Counted from the first letter of the stretch, positions 16,195-28,841 are shown. The stretch: 64,000 nt of DNA from Saccharothrix sp. (GCF_031180885.1 NZ_JAPSLK010000006.1:1-64000); one strand, 5' to 3'. The notes: generated by a model not told the origin, from the sequence alone. Program-made: numbers and translations.

Positions 16195-17361
16195 ATGAAC
16201 CGCACGAGTGCGGCCCGCCTCGCCGCGGCTGTCTTGCTCGCCACCGGCGCGGCTACAGCTCTCAGCGTACCGGCGATTGCGGGCCCTGCCGCCCCCTATG
16301 GCACAACCGCGTCCGACACGGAGAGCTACCCGGCCGAGTTGCTCCAAGCGGTGCAACGCGACCTCGGCCTGAACGCGGAACAGGCCAAGGTCCGTCTGGC
16401 GAGTGACGCCAGGTCGGGTGAAGCCGAGGCGAAGGTCCGCGAGGCGCTGGGCGACGCGTTCGCCGGCGCGTGGATCGACTCCGCCACCGGCAAGCTCACC
16501 GTGGGTGTCACCGACGCCGCGAAGAGCGACGCCGTCCGCGCGCACGGCGCGGAAGCCCAGGTCGTCCCGTTCTCGCAGCGCGCGCTGATCGGGACCAAGA
16601 CCGCCCTGGACACCCTCTCCGCGCCCCAGGCCATCACCGGCTGGCGCGTCGACGACAAGAGCAACTCCGTCGTGGTCGAGGTCAACCGCCACGTCTGCGA
16701 CGCGGCGGCGGACCAGTTCCTCGCGGCCGCGAAGGCGGTCAGCCCGGCGGTCCGGGTCGTCGAGGTCGAGCACTCGCCGACCACCCTGTACGACACCCGC
16801 GGTGGTGACGCGTATTACATGGGCAGCGGCGGCCGGTGCTCGGTCGGCTTCTCGGTGTCGGGCGGGTTCGTCACCGCCGGGCACTGCGGCCGGGTCGGCA
16901 CCACCACCAGCGGCTACAACCGCGTGTCCCAGGGCACGTTCCGCGGCTCGTCGTTCCCCGGCAACGACTACGGCTGGGTCGCCACGAACTCCAGCTGGAC
17001 CTCGCGGCCGTGGGTGAACCGCTACAACGGCACCAACGTGATCGTCCGCGGCTCGTCGGAGGCGGCCGTCGGCGCGACCATCTGCCGCTCCGGCTCCACC
17101 ACGGGCTGGCGCTGCGGCACCGTCCAGGCCAAGAACTCGACGGTGAACTACCCGCAGGGCACGGTCTACGGCCTGACCCGCACCAACGCCTGCGCCGAGC
17201 CGGGCGACTCGGGCGGCTCGTGGGTCGCGGGCACGAGCTTCGGCCAGGCCCAGGGCGTGACCTCCGGCGGTTCCGGCAACTGCTCCTCCGGCGGCACCAC
17301 GTACTTCCAGCCGGTCAACGAGATCCTGAGCGTCTACGGCCTGCGCCTGACCATCGGCTGA
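16195..17361 (+). CDS. Secreted S1 family serine protease (alpha-lytic protease / streptogrisin type) with propeptide
   Basis: 388 residues from ATG 16195. A signal peptide (about residues 1-29, ending AIAG) is followed by a propeptide of about 165 residues of the alpha-lytic protease type, which acts as folding chaperone. The mature protease probably begins near DTRGGDAYYMG (about residue 200). The catalytic triad is visible: His in FVTAGHCG, Asp in GNDYGWV, Ser in EPGDSGGSW. Paired cysteines flank His and Ser as in streptogrisins and Nocardiopsis NAPase. It would degrade extracellular protein; the specificity pocket is not resolved here. A strong terminator follows. Confidence 0.93.
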   Translation: MNRTSAARLAAAVLLATGAATALSVPAIAGPAAPYGTTASDTESYPAELLQAVQRDLGLNAEQAKVRLASDARSGEAEAKVREALGDAFAGAWIDSATGKLTVGVTDAAKSDAVRAHGAEAQVVPFSQRALIGTKTALDTLSAPQAITGWRVDDKSNSVVVEVNRHVCDAAADQFLAAAKAVSPAVRVVEVEHSPTTLYDTRGGDAYYMGSGGRCSVGFSVSGGFVTAGHCGRVGTTTSGYNRVSQGTFRGSSFPGNDYGWVATNSSWTSRPWVNRYNGTNVIVRGSSEAAVGATICRSGSTTGWRCGTVQAKNSTVNYPQGTVYGLTRTNACAEPGDSGGSWVAGTSFGQAQGVTSGGSGNCSSGGTTYFQPVNEILSVYGLRLTIG

Positions 17362-17413
17362 CGCACTTGAGGCGCGCGGTCACTTCCCCCTGCGGACCGC
17401 GCACCGCGTGAAA

Positions 17414-17458
17414 GCACCCCTCGGGCCTGTCCCTCCTCCCCTCAGGCCCGAGGGGTGC
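17414..17458 (+). terminator. Rho-independent terminator of the protease gene
   Basis: A perfect 16-bp stem (GCACCCCTCGGGCCTG at 17414-17429, complement at 17443-17458) with a 13-base loop lies 53 bases after the protease stop codon. Confidence 0.85.
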
Positions 17459-17506
17459 TGCGGTGTTGGATGGCGCGCCTCCGGCGCGGGGCTCAGCCGC
17501 CCGAAA

Positions 17507-17579
17507 GTCGGCTCGTCGCGCCGCGTTTCCCGCCGATCGGAAAGGTTGATCGTCGGGAAAGGCGACGCGACAAGCCGAC
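17507..17579. repeat. Palindromic repeat, copy A
   Basis: A 73-bp palindrome: GTCGGCTCGTCGCG at the left end is answered by CGCGACAAGCCGAC at the right, with TTTCCCGCCGATC / GATCGTCGGGAAA inside and a 9-base centre. A second copy, alike at most positions, is at 24074-24144. It starts 13 bases after the stop of the minus-strand dioxygenase gene, so it may serve as that gene's terminator, but sequence identity between copies suggests a REP-like element. Confidence 0.7.
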
Positions 17580-17592
17580 GACGGCCTCGCGG

Positions 17593-18348
17593 TCACGAAA
17601 ACTGCACGGACCTCTTCGAGAGGCCGTACCAGAAGCCCTCGACCGTCGTCGCTGCTTCCTGATCCGCGCTCGCGCCCAAAGACACGAAGAGCGGGGCGAA
17701 GTGCTCGGTCCGCGGGTGTGCGATGCCGGCCGCCGGCGCCTTGTGCTGGAAGTCCAGCAACGCGTCCACGTCACCGCCGACCAGCGCCCGCCCCGCCCAG
17801 TCGTCGAACTCCGCCGACCACGACGGCGGCGCGCAGTCCGGCCCCTGGCGCATGTCGACGCAGCTCAGGTTGTGCGTCATGAACCCGCTGCCCACGATCA
17901 GCACGCCCTGGTCGCGCAGCGGCGCCAACCGGCGGCCCACCTCGAACAACCGGCGCGGGTCGAGGGTCGGCATGGACATCTGGAGCACCGGGATGTCCGC
18001 CTCCGGGAACATCTCCTTCAACGGCACGTAAGCGCCGTGGTCGAGCCCGCGCGCCTCGTCCTGGTACACCGGCTCGTCCACCAGCTCGGCCACCGAAGCG
18101 GCCAGCTCGGGCGCGCCCGGGGCCTCGTAGGTGACCTCGTAGTACCGCTGCGGGAAGCCCCAGAAGTCGTAGGTCAGCGGCACGGTCGTGGTCGCGCCCA
18201 GGGTCAGCGGGATCGCCTCCCAGTGCGCGGACACCACGAGGACCGACTCCGGGCGCGGGAACGTCGCGGACCACGACCGCAGCTCGCCGGTCCACCGCTC
18301 GTCGTCGGCCAGCGGGGGAGCCCCGTGGCCCAGGTACAGCACAGGCAT
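17593..18348 (-). CDS. LigB-family extradiol dioxygenase (YgiD/DODA-like)
   Basis: 251 residues from ATG 18348. The class III extradiol dioxygenase fold is recognised from [13 protein letters not shown] (metal His), VVSAHWEAIPLT (second His), GLDHGAYVPLKEMFPEADIPVLQMS and GSGFMTHNLS. Relatives such as E. coli YgiD are zinc enzymes with 4,5-DOPA dioxygenase activity; the physiological substrate is usually unknown. The ATG overlaps the thiE stop by one base (TGATG), so translation is coupled to thiE, an unexpected partner. Confidence 0.85.
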   Translation of the reverse strand: MPVLYLGHGAPPLADDERWTGELRSWSATFPRPESVLVVSAHWEAIPLTLGATTTVPLTYDFWGFPQRYYEVTYEAPGAPELAASVAELVDEPVYQDEARGLDHGAYVPLKEMFPEADIPVLQMSMPTLDPRRLFEVGRRLAPLRDQGVLIVGSGFMTHNLSCVDMRQGPDCAPPSWSAEFDDWAGRALVGGDVDALLDFQHKAPAAGIAHPRTEHFAPLFVSLGASADQEAATTVEGFWYGLSKRSVQFS

Positions 18349-19016
18349 CACGCCTGCGACTGTACGCCCTTTAGTTGAAGTTTCAACGATGTGGCGGCGG
18401 CCTTCGGGTCCTCCGCGTCCGTGATGGCGCGCACGACCACCACCCGCGACGCCCCCGCGTCCAGGACCTCGGGCAACCGGTCCCGGTCGATGCCGCCGAT
18501 GGCGAACCACGGCCGGTCCGTCGTACCCGCCGTCGCGCGGACCAGGTCCAGGCCCGGCGCGGGGCGGCCCGGCTTGGTCGGGGTCGGCCAGCACGGGCCG
18601 GTGCAGAAGTAGTCCACGCCCGGCTCGACGGCCGCCGCCCGCGCCTGGTCCACGTCGTGCGTCGAGCGGCCGATCGCCACGTCGTCGCCGAGGATGCGGC
18701 GGGCGGCCGGCACCGGCAGGTCGTCCTGGCCCAGGTGCAGCACGTCCGCGCCCACGGCGTGCGCGACGTCGGCCCGGTCGTTGACCGCGAGCAGCGCGCC
18801 GTGCCGGGCGCACGCCTCGGCCAGCACCTCCAGCGCCGCGATCTCCTGCTTGGCCTCCAGGCCCTTGTCGCGCAACTGCACGACGTCCACGCCGCCCGCG
18901 AGCACCGCGTCCGCGAAGTCGGCGAGGTCGGGCCGCGTCGGCGTGCAGAGGTAGAGCAGCGAGTCGGCGAGCCGCCGCCTGATTTGCGTTCCGTCGAGTC
19001 CTGGCACGCCCGGCAC
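18348..19016 (-). CDS. thiE: Thiamine-phosphate synthase
   Basis: 222 residues, standard length. TIM-barrel motifs of Thi[63 protein letters not shown] and [11 protein letters not shown]. It joins HMP-pyrophosphate and the thiazole phosphate to make thiamine phosphate in the cytoplasm. It is divergent from thiO-thiS-thiG; the TPP riboswitch between them is on the opposite strand, so thiE itself has no visible riboswitch. The last codons overlap the dioxygenase start. Confidence 0.93.
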   Translation of the reverse strand: MPGVPGLDGTQIRRRLADSLLYLCTPTRPDLADFADAVLAGGVDVVQLRDKGLEAKQEIAALEVLAEACARHGALLAVNDRADVAHAVGADVLHLGQDDLPVPAARRILGDDVAIGRSTHDVDQARAAAVEPGVDYFCTGPCWPTPTKPGRPAPGLDLVRATAGTTDRPWFAIGGIDRDRLPEVLDAGASRVVVVRAITDAEDPKAAATSLKLQLKGVQSQA

Positions 19017-19057
19017 GGTAACCGCCGGCCGGAATCGTGCGCTACGGTGGACGTGGT

Positions 19058-19147
19058 CCGCACGGGAGCCTGGAGATCACCGGGCTGAGAGGGAGCGTGG
19101 TTCGCTCCGACCGTCGAACCTGATCCGGGTCATGCCGGCGCAGGGAG
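19058..19147 (+). ncRNA. TPP riboswitch (THI element) before thiO
   Basis: Conserved THI-box segments are present in order: CGGGAGCC, GGGCTGAGAGGG (19082-19093), a variable hairpin GGAGCGTGGTTCGCTCC, then CGAACCTGATCCGGGTCATG (19114-19133) and CCGGCGCAGGGAG at the 3' end. The thiO start lies immediately after the aptamer, so the ribosome site is within or next to the switch; thiamine pyrophosphate would most simply block translation initiation. Confidence 0.95.
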
Positions 19148-19148
19148 C

Positions 19149-21129
<1,981 letters not shown>

Positions 21130-21180
21130 TGCGTTGATCACCCGACGGGCGGTGGCGGTCCTCCGCGCACCCGGCATGAT

Positions 21181-21193
21181 GGATGCTTCATCC
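21181..21193. promoter_or_regulatory. Candidate MarR operator
   Basis: GGATG CTT CATCC is a perfect inverted repeat 27 bases before the marR-type start and just before its ribosome site; the surrounding ATGATGGATGCTTCATCCC is also partly symmetric. MarR proteins usually bind such sites in their own promoter. Confidence 0.4.
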
Positions 21194-21219
21194 CATCCTT
21201 CATGTCAGTAGGAGGTGCG

Positions 21220-21651
21220 ATGGCCGCCGAGCAGGTCGAGGACGCCACCGCCCGGCTGTACCTCGCGATCGGCAGGCTGTCCCGGCTGCTGCGCCGAACC
21301 GGCTCCCCGGGACTGGGCCCCGGCGCGGTGTCCGCGCTGGCCACCCTCGCCCGCTGCGGCCCCATGCGCCTGGGCGACCTGGCCGCGAAGGAGGGCGTGG
21401 CGCCGCCGACCCTGTCGCGCATCGTCGCGGCCCTGGTCGAGGCCGGTTACGTCAAGCGCGACCCGGACCCCCAGGACGGCCGCGCCTGGCTCGCCACGCC
21501 CACCCCGGAGGGCGTGACCATGGTGTCCGGCGTCCGCTCGGCCCGCGTGCAGGAGTTGCAACGCCGGATCGAGGAGCTGTCGCCGGAGCACCGCACGGCC
21601 CTGGTCAACGCGTTGCCCGCCCTGGAGGAACTGGTCGGCGAGGTCGGCTAG
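21220..21651 (+). CDS. MarR-family transcriptional regulator
   Basis: 143 residues from ATG 21220, with AGGAGG directly upstream. Winged helix: MRLGDLAAKEGVAPPTLSRIVAALVEAGYVKRDPDPQDGRAWLATPTPEG, followed by a dimerisation helix (QELQRRIEELSPEHR). No target is evident; the gene is monocistronic and convergent with a START-domain gene. Both stop codons lie in one CTAG palindrome (21648-21651). Confidence 0.88.
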   Translation: MAAEQVEDATARLYLAIGRLSRLLRRTGSPGLGPGAVSALATLARCGPMRLGDLAAKEGVAPPTLSRIVAALVEAGYVKRDPDPQDGRAWLATPTPEGVTMVSGVRSARVQELQRRIEELSPEHRTALVNALPALEELVGEVG

Positions 21652-22082
21652 GCGCGTCGCTCGGCCTCGGCCTTCAGGGCCCGGTTGAACGCGTCGAACT
21701 CCGCCGTGAGCACGTCCTTGCTTTCCGCGTACACCGCGTCGGCCAGCGCCCCGCTCCACACCTCGCGGTTCACCAGGCGCGTCCGCGCGCCCTCGTCGCT
21801 CAACTCCCAGCGGTGCCGCCCGAAGAACAACTCCGGGTCCCCGCCCTCCGAGGCGAGCAACCCCGGCGGCTCCACCGTGGTGATCCGGCCTTCGAACTCG
21901 CGCTCCGCGGGCGACCCCCACGCCGCACGCGTCCGCACCTCCGCCCCTTCCTCCGCCTCACCGGACACGTACTCGATCAGGTCGTTCCACTCCCGGTACC
22001 GGCTGAAATCGGTCAGCACCGCCCACACCACCGCCGCCGGGGCGTCGATGACGACCTCGGTCCTCAGCTCATTTTCCTGCAT
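21648..22082 (-). CDS. SRPBCC (START-like) domain protein
   Basis: 144 residues from ATG 22082. The helix-grip fold is recognised from RTEVVIDAPAAVVWAVLTDFSRYREWNDLI, ITTVEPPGLLASEG and a C-terminal helix (ESKDVLTAEFDAFNRALKAEAERRA). These proteins hold hydrophobic ligands or act as cyclases; no catalytic residues can be named. Divergent from a TetR gene that may control it. Confidence 0.8.
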   Translation of the reverse strand: MQENELRTEVVIDAPAAVVWAVLTDFSRYREWNDLIEYVSGEAEEGAEVRTRAAWGSPAEREFEGRITTVEPPGLLASEGGDPELFFGRHRWELSDEGARTRLVNREVWSGALADAVYAESKDVLTAEFDAFNRALKAEAERRA

Positions 22083-22158
22083 GGTCGTGCAGGTTAATGA
22101 CGGCGGCCCGCGCCCGCACCCGGATAAACTCCCCCGCATCGCAGGGGTCAAGGGGCAG

Positions 22159-22686
22159 GTGCAGAAGCGCGGCGTCGAGCGGCGACGCGCGATGGTCGAC
22201 GCCGCGATCGAGCTGTTCGGGCAGCAGGGTTACGCGGGCACCGGGGTCGCCGCGATCGCCGCGCGTGCGGGCGTGACCCCGTCGGCGGTGATCCACCACT
22301 TCGGGTCCAAGGAGAACCTGCTGCGGGCCGTCCTCGACGAGTTCGACGCGCGGGCGGCGGCTCGGGTCTCCGGACACCTCGACGGCGGCAAGGGAGGCCT
22401 GATCGCGGCCCTGTTGGCAGACGCCGAGCACACCGCGCAGCACGCGGGTCTGGCCACGCTGCACATCGTCTTGCAGGCCGAACACCTCGCGGCCCTGGGC
22501 TCCGAGGTGCGCGAACGGTTCCTCACGCGCAGCCGTGCCCTGAGGTCGGCGTGTGCCGCGTTGCTGGGCGAGGAAGCGGCGGTCGAACTCGCGGCGTTCC
22601 TCGAAGGCGCGGTCACCTTGTGGCTGCTGGATCCCGAACGGGTCGATCTTCCGGCGCTCTACGCGCGCTATCTGTCGCGGCTGTGA
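22159..22686 (+). CDS. TetR-family transcriptional regulator
   Basis: 175 residues if started at GTG 22159 (weak ribosome site AAGGGG); an in-frame ATG at 22081 would add 26 residues and overlap the neighbour's start. Helix-turn-helix: RRRAMVDAAIELFGQQGYAGTGVAAIAARAGVTPSAVIHHFGSKENLLRAVL. The C-terminal domain is of the TetR_C_6 type by general look only. Its last 74 bases overlap, on the opposite strand, the 3' end of the VanZ-like gene. Confidence 0.85.
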   Translation: MQKRGVERRRAMVDAAIELFGQQGYAGTGVAAIAARAGVTPSAVIHHFGSKENLLRAVLDEFDARAAARVSGHLDGGKGGLIAALLADAEHTAQHAGLATLHIVLQAEHLAALGSEVRERFLTRSRALRSACAALLGEEAAVELAAFLEGAVTLWLLDPERVDLPALYARYLSRL

Positions 22687-23173
22687 TGAGCCATCCCGCC
22701 AGCACGGCACCGGCCGCGCCCACGGTGTTGTTCGCGAAGTCCTGCGCCTCGCACACCCCGAGACCGGTCGTGGCCTGCGCGAATTCCACGACACCGCTCA
22801 ACCCGGCGGACAGCGTGAGGACGGTCAACGGGCGCTTCGTGGCGATGGTCGCGAAGAACGCGAAGGGGACGAGCATCAGCAGGTTGAGGCGCTGCAACGA
22901 CCCGGTGAGCGAGAACTCGTTGGCCACGCACCAACCGATCGGGTCGGTCCTCAGCACGCCCGCGTCCAGCACACCCGGTCTGCCCAGCGTGACGGCCAGC
23001 GCCAACGCCAACCCGAACCCCGCCAGCGCCGCCGGCACCGGCCGCCACCCCCGCCACCTGGCCAGGAACACGGCCACCGTGCCGAACCCCAGGCACCCGA
23101 GGAACAACCCGGCGACCACTTCGGGTTGGCTCAGCACCAGCTCCGCGATGTAGGCGTCCTGTCGTGCGCTCAT
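22613..23173 (-). CDS. VanZ-like membrane protein
   Basis: 186 residues from ATG 23173, about four to five membrane helices (AGLFLGCLGFGTVAVFLA, ALAGFGLALALAVTL, LLMLVPFAFFATIA, AAGAVLAGWLITA). VanZ-family signatures include NLLMLVPFAFF and GVVEFAQATTGLGVCEAQDFANNTVGAAGA. VanZ relatives occur in teicoplanin resistance, but most have no known role. It overlaps the methyltransferase stop (ATGA), so the two are co-translated. The 3' end runs 74 bases into the convergent TetR gene. Confidence 0.75.
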   Translation of the reverse strand: MSARQDAYIAELVLSQPEVVAGLFLGCLGFGTVAVFLARWRGWRPVPAALAGFGLALALAVTLGRPGVLDAGVLRTDPIGWCVANEFSLTGSLQRLNLLMLVPFAFFATIATKRPLTVLTLSAGLSGVVEFAQATTGLGVCEAQDFANNTVGAAGAVLAGWLITAATDSARRAPEDRPVRDPAATR

Positions 23174-24021
23174 GCCATATGAGACGCACGAGTCTCCGAT
23201 CGGTTGGCCTGGAAGCGGTACCTGAGGATGCGGCCCACGTCCCGGAACCCCGGCAGCTTGGCCATGATCCGCAGCGGAACACGGCCCGAGGCGGGCATGT
23301 CCGCGATCTCCGGCAGCTCCAGGCTGCGCACGTCCTCGACCAGCGTGACACCCCACGCCTCGATCGCGCGCGGCTCGTCGAGGCCCCAGAACAGGGTCGC
23401 GCCGGACCTCCGCACGGCGGGCACCAGCTTCTGCATCCTGATCCCGAACGACCCGTAGACGTCGAACAGCAACTCGCCGCTCGGGAACCGGCCCACCACC
23501 CGCTTGATCAGCGCTTCGACCTCGCTCGGACGCAGGTACATGGTCAGGCCCTCGGCGACGACCACGGTGGGCCGGTCGTCGGGCACCTCGGCCAGCCACG
23601 CGTCGTCGGTGACCGAGGACGCGATGAGCCGGTAGTCGCCGTCCGGCACGGGGAGCAGCCGTTCCCGCAGCGTCACGACCTGCGGGAGGTCGACGTCGAC
23701 CCAGCGCGTGTGCGGGCCGGGGGAGAGCCGGAACACGCGGGTGTCCAAGCCGCAGGCCAGGTGGAGCACGGTCGCGTTCTCGTTGGCGCGCAGGAAGTCC
23801 CGCGTCCAGTCGTCCAACTTCTTGGCCCGCATGGCGACACCGGCCGCGCTGGAGGCGTTCATCCCCGTGCGCCGGAAGTCGTAGTCGATGCGCCTAACTG
23901 CGTCAGCCGCCGCAACGTCATTCAAGATCGGTTTGCGGGAACGGCTGTCCAACGCACGCCCATAAAGGGTGGCCAGCATCGTTTCAGGCGCGCCGGTGAG
24001 CGTGATCCGTTCACGGTCCAC
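23170..24021 (-). CDS. Class I SAM methyltransferase (PPM1/LCMT, TcmP-like)
   Basis: 283 residues from GTG 24021; ATG 23979 is an alternative. The leucine carboxymethyltransferase-like fold is seen in ATVLHLACGLDTRVFRL (SAM loop), TRWVDVDLPQVVTLRERLLP (acidic residue binding ribose) and PTVVVAEGLTMYLRPSEVEALI. Actinomycete members methylate small carboxylic acids, often in polyketide pathways, but there is no biosynthetic cluster here. It is followed immediately by the VanZ-like gene (ATGA overlap). Confidence 0.82.
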   Translation of the reverse strand: MDRERITLTGAPETMLATLYGRALDSRSRKPILNDVAAADAVRRIDYDFRRTGMNASSAAGVAMRAKKLDDWTRDFLRANENATVLHLACGLDTRVFRLSPGPHTRWVDVDLPQVVTLRERLLPVPDGDYRLIASSVTDDAWLAEVPDDRPTVVVAEGLTMYLRPSEVEALIKRVVGRFPSGELLFDVYGSFGIRMQKLVPAVRRSGATLFWGLDEPRAIEAWGVTLVEDVRSLELPEIADMPASGRVPLRIMAKLPGFRDVGRILRYRFQANRSETRASHMA

Positions 24022-24073
24022 GCTGCAGTGTTGCACGGCGCCGCCTCCGGCGTCGCGGCGAAGCCGCCATGGA

Positions 24074-24144
24074 GTCCGATCGTCGCGCCGATTTCCCGAC
24101 GATCGGAAAAGCTGATCGCCGGGAAATCGGCGCGACAAGCCGAC
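24074..24144. repeat. Palindromic repeat, copy B
   Basis: A 71-bp palindrome matching copy A (17507-17579): the right ends CGCGACAAGCCGAC are identical, as are CGTCGCGCCG, TTTCCCG and CGATCGGAAA. It begins 23 bases after the thiD stop on the minus strand, the same placement copy A has after the dioxygenase gene. Confidence 0.7.
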
Positions 24145-24166
24145 GCGGCTTCGCGACGCTAGCCCT

Positions 24167-24978
24167 CTACTCCTCCAGCCGCCACAGCGGCGACACCGGC
24201 CCGACGCCCCCACCCAGCGGGTACGCCGCAGCCACCGACTTCACGATGAACTCCTTGCCGAACGCCACCGCCGTGGGCACGTCCTCGCCGCGCGCCAACC
24301 GCGAAGTGATGGCCGACGCGAGCGTGTCACCGCTGCCGTGGGTGTGCTTGACGTCGTAGCGCGGCCCGGGGAACTCGATGAACTCCGAACCGTCGTACAG
24401 CACGTCCAGGCACCCCGGGTCGTCCCACAGGTGCCCGCCCTTGACCAGCACCCACTTCGACCCGAACCCCAGCAGCACCTCGGCCGCCTTCCGCTGGTCG
24501 TCGTGCGAGCGCACGTCGACGCCGGTCAGCAGCCGCACCTCGTCCAGGTTCGGGGTGATCAGGGTCGCGCGCGGGAACAGCTTGGTGCGCAAGGCGTCCA
24601 GGGCGTCGTCGCGCAGGAGTTGGTTGCCGTGCATGGACGCGGCCACCGGGTCGACCACGAACGGGATCGACCGTCCGATGTGGACCCGATCGCACGCGTC
24701 CGCCACCGCCTCGATGATCGCCGCCGACGCGAGCATCCCGGTCTTCGCCGCGTCCACCCCGATGTCGCCGGCCACGGCCTCGATCTGCGCCGCCACGGTC
24801 TCCGGCGGGATCTCGGTGTACCCGGTGACGCCCAAGGAGTTCTGCACGGTCACGGCGGTCACGGCGGTCATGCCGTGCACGCCGCACGCGAAGAACGTCC
24901 GCAGGTCGGCCTGCAGGCCCGCACCACCGCCGGAGTCGGACCCGGCGATGGTGAGGGCCTTCGGTGGTGCGACGGTCA

Positions 24979-24979
<1 letters not shown>
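24167..24979 (-). CDS. thiD: Hydroxymethylpyrimidine/phosphomethylpyrimidine kinase
   Basis: 270 residues from ATG 24979, which shares one base with the thiC stop (TGATG). Ribokinase-fold motifs: ALTIAGSDSGGGAGLQADLRTF, KTGMLASAAIIEAVAD, FVVDPVAASMHGNQLL, TLITPNLDEVRLLTG and the catalytic loop HTHGSGDTLASAI. It phosphorylates HMP twice to HMP-PP, the partner of the thiazole in the ThiE reaction. No fused ThiE or TenA domain. Confidence 0.95.
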
Positions 24980-26737
<1,758 letters not shown>

Positions 26738-26853
26738 TTGTTGAGTTGTCCGCCTGACCATAGCCAGGCCACCGCGCCGATGCCAAGGCCGGCCCGGTCC
26801 GGTCGCCGTCACGCGGATGCCAAGGGTGGCCCTTTGCGCGTACCTTTCTCCGC

Positions 26854-27606
26854 GTGGCTGATCACCAGCCCTTCCCGCCCGGTGCACGGCGCGTGGCGCG
26901 CCCCGCCGCGGTGTCGCCGTGCCCGTCGTGCGGCGAGCCGGCGGGCCGGAGCTACCCCGGCTGCCGGTACTGCGCCGAGCTGGTCGACCAGTACTGGCTG
27001 CTGGACTGGCAGGAGCTGCTGGCCGCGGAGAAGCTCGCCGAGGGCGGCGCGGGGGAGAAGGAGCTGGCCGAGCTGGTGCTGGCCGACGAGGTGGGCCGGC
27101 ACCCGTGGACCTGCACCGACTGGGCGATGACCCTGGTGACCTGCGCGCACTGCGGCGAGGAGCCGGCCACCGGTCCGGTGGACTGCGTGCGGTGCGCGAC
27201 GGCCGACGAACTGCGCTGGGCGTGGGACCACGCGGGCTACCCGCGCGCCATGACCGCCGGCGAGCACGCGTTGCGGGTGGCGCGCGCGGTGTTGCGCGCA
27301 CCGCACCGGCGGCGGGCGAGCGTGGTCGGGGCGTGGCGGTTGCTCCTGCCGTTCCTGCTGGTGGGAGAGCTGCCGACGGTCGGCCAGGTGCGGCGCATCC
27401 GGGCCCACGTCCTGGCCGGCGCGTACGCCGAACTGGCCGCCTGCACCACCCACGTCGAGCTGGCCGGGTTCCCGGAACTGCCGTGGCGCCGGTCAGCGCG
27501 GGTCGAGCACCAGCCGAAGCCCAAGCCCGACCAGCACGGCCCCGGACACCCGCTCGACCGCCCGCCGGACCCGCGCCCGGGACAGAAGGCCGCGGACCCG
27601 GTCTAG
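26854..27606 (+). CDS. Zinc-ribbon protein of unknown function
   Basis: 250 residues from GTG 26854. Four Cys pairs suggest two zinc ribbons: CPSCGEP with CRYC (about residues 23-40) and CAHCGEE with CVRC (about 98-115). The middle part is helical (LLDWQELLAAEKLAEGGAGEKELAELVLADEV), with a hydrophobic segment VVGAWRLLLPFLLVGELP. The last 37 residues are Pro/Lys/Arg-rich and read across 114 bases of the convergent LysE gene. I do not recognise the family. A nucleic-acid or protein-binding role is only a guess. Confidence 0.65.
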   Translation: MADHQPFPPGARRVARPAAVSPCPSCGEPAGRSYPGCRYCAELVDQYWLLDWQELLAAEKLAEGGAGEKELAELVLADEVGRHPWTCTDWAMTLVTCAHCGEEPATGPVDCVRCATADELRWAWDHAGYPRAMTAGEHALRVARAVLRAPHRRRASVVGAWRLLLPFLLVGELPTVGQVRRIRAHVLAGAYAELAACTTHVELAGFPELPWRRSARVEHQPKPKPDQHGPGHPLDRPPDPRPGQKAADPV

Positions 27607-28089
27607 GACACCCACGACGACCAGGTACCACAGCGTGTCGACGGCCACCCAGACCAGCGCGAACACCAGCAGCGCACCCCGCCCCGCGTCCGCCGGCAGG
27701 AACTGCGGCAGGAACGACAGCGCGAACGCGCCCAGCTTCGGGTTGGCCAGGTTCACCACCAGCCCGGCCCGGAGCGCGTGCCGGGCCGGTTCCGCCTCCG
27801 GCAGCGGCGCGCCTGCCTTGAGCAGGGCGGACACCCCGAGGTGGATCAGGTAGGCGGCGCCCGCGACGCGCAGCCCGTGGTAGGCGATCTCCGAGGCGGT
27901 GAGCAGCGCCGACAGCCCGAGCGCCGCGGCCACCGCCCACACCGCGACCCCGACCTCCATGCCCGCGACCGTGGCCAGCGCCCCCGCCCGCCCCCGGACC
28001 GACTGCCGCAGCACCAGCGCCGTACCGGGCCCGGGCGACAACGCGATCAGGAAGGACGCCGCCGCGAAGGCGACGATGCTGCTCCACAT
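27493..28089 (-). CDS. LysE/RhtB-family exporter
   Basis: 198 residues, about five to six membrane helices. Family signature: FLIALSPGPGTALVLRQSVRGRAGALATVAGMEVGVAVWAVAAALGL near the N-terminus, and NLANPKLGAFALSFLPQFL in the middle. Members export amino acids such as lysine, threonine or homoserine lactone; the substrate is not predictable. Its 3' end overlaps the zinc-ribbon gene by 114 bases. Confidence 0.88.
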   Translation of the reverse strand: MWSSIVAFAAASFLIALSPGPGTALVLRQSVRGRAGALATVAGMEVGVAVWAVAAALGLSALLTASEIAYHGLRVAGAAYLIHLGVSALLKAGAPLPEAEPARHALRAGLVVNLANPKLGAFALSFLPQFLPADAGRGALLVFALVWVAVDTLWYLVVVGVLDRVRGLLSRARVRRAVERVSGAVLVGLGLRLVLDPR

Positions 28090-28146
28090 GCAGCCATCGT
28101 CACCCTCTTGTCCAGGCGTTTTCGCCTTCCCCTGGACTCCTGGTGG

Positions 28147-28734
28147 TCAGTCGTCGTCTTCGTCGCCCGCGAAGGGGTCCGCGGAGGTCGCGGGGTCCCA
28201 GGACAGCCCCGGGACGCCCCACCCGTTGGCCTTGAGCATCTTCTTCGCCGCCCGCTTGTGCCGCCCCACGAGCCGGTCCAGGTACAGGTACCCGTCGAGG
28301 TGGTCGGTCTCGTGCTGGAGGCAGCGCGCGAAGAACCCGGTGCCCTCGACCTCGACCGGCTTGCCGTCGCCGTCGAACCCGGTCACCTTCGCCCACGACG
28401 CCCGCCCCGTCGGGTACGACTCGCCCGGCGCCGACAGGCAGCCCTCGTAGTCGTCGTCCGGGTCGGGCATGCCCAGCGGCACCTCGGAGGTCTCCAGCAC
28501 CGGGTTGACCACCACACCGCGGTGGCGGACGCCCTGGTCGTCGGGGCAGTCGTAGACGAAGACCCGCTTGTCGATGCCGATCTGGTTGGCCGCGAGGCCC
28601 ACCCCGTGCGCCGCCGCCATGGTCTCGAACATGTCGTCGATCAACGCGCGCAACTCGTCGTCGAAGACCTCGACCGGCTTGGTCGGGCGGTGGAGCACGG
28701 GTTCGCCGGCGATGACGATGGGGTGGACTGACAT
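28147..28734 (-). CDS. def: Peptide deformylase
   Basis: 195 residues from ATG 28734. All three deformylase motifs are present: [17 protein letters not shown] (metal Cys) and HETDHLDG (two metal His and catalytic Glu). The C-terminal extension (about residues 168-195, acidic end GDEDDD) is longer than in E. coli, as in mycobacteria. It removes formyl groups from new proteins. Divergent from the DUF3263 gene, the same order as Rv0429c-Rv0430 in M. tuberculosis. Confidence 0.95.
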   Translation of the reverse strand: MSVHPIVIAGEPVLHRPTKPVEVFDDELRALIDDMFETMAAAHGVGLAANQIGIDKRVFVYDCPDDQGVRHRGVVVNPVLETSEVPLGMPDPDDDYEGCLSAPGESYPTGRASWAKVTGFDGDGKPVEVEGTGFFARCLQHETDHLDGYLYLDRLVGRHKRAAKKMLKANGWGVPGLSWDPATSADPFAGDEDDD

Positions 28735-28841
28735 GGCGACAAGCGTATCCGTCCACAGGACGCGCCGAGGCGATGAGACGACCCGGGCCAAGATCACGTG
28801 ATTGAATGGCACCGACGCACCAGGTAGGGCTGAGGAGCCAG

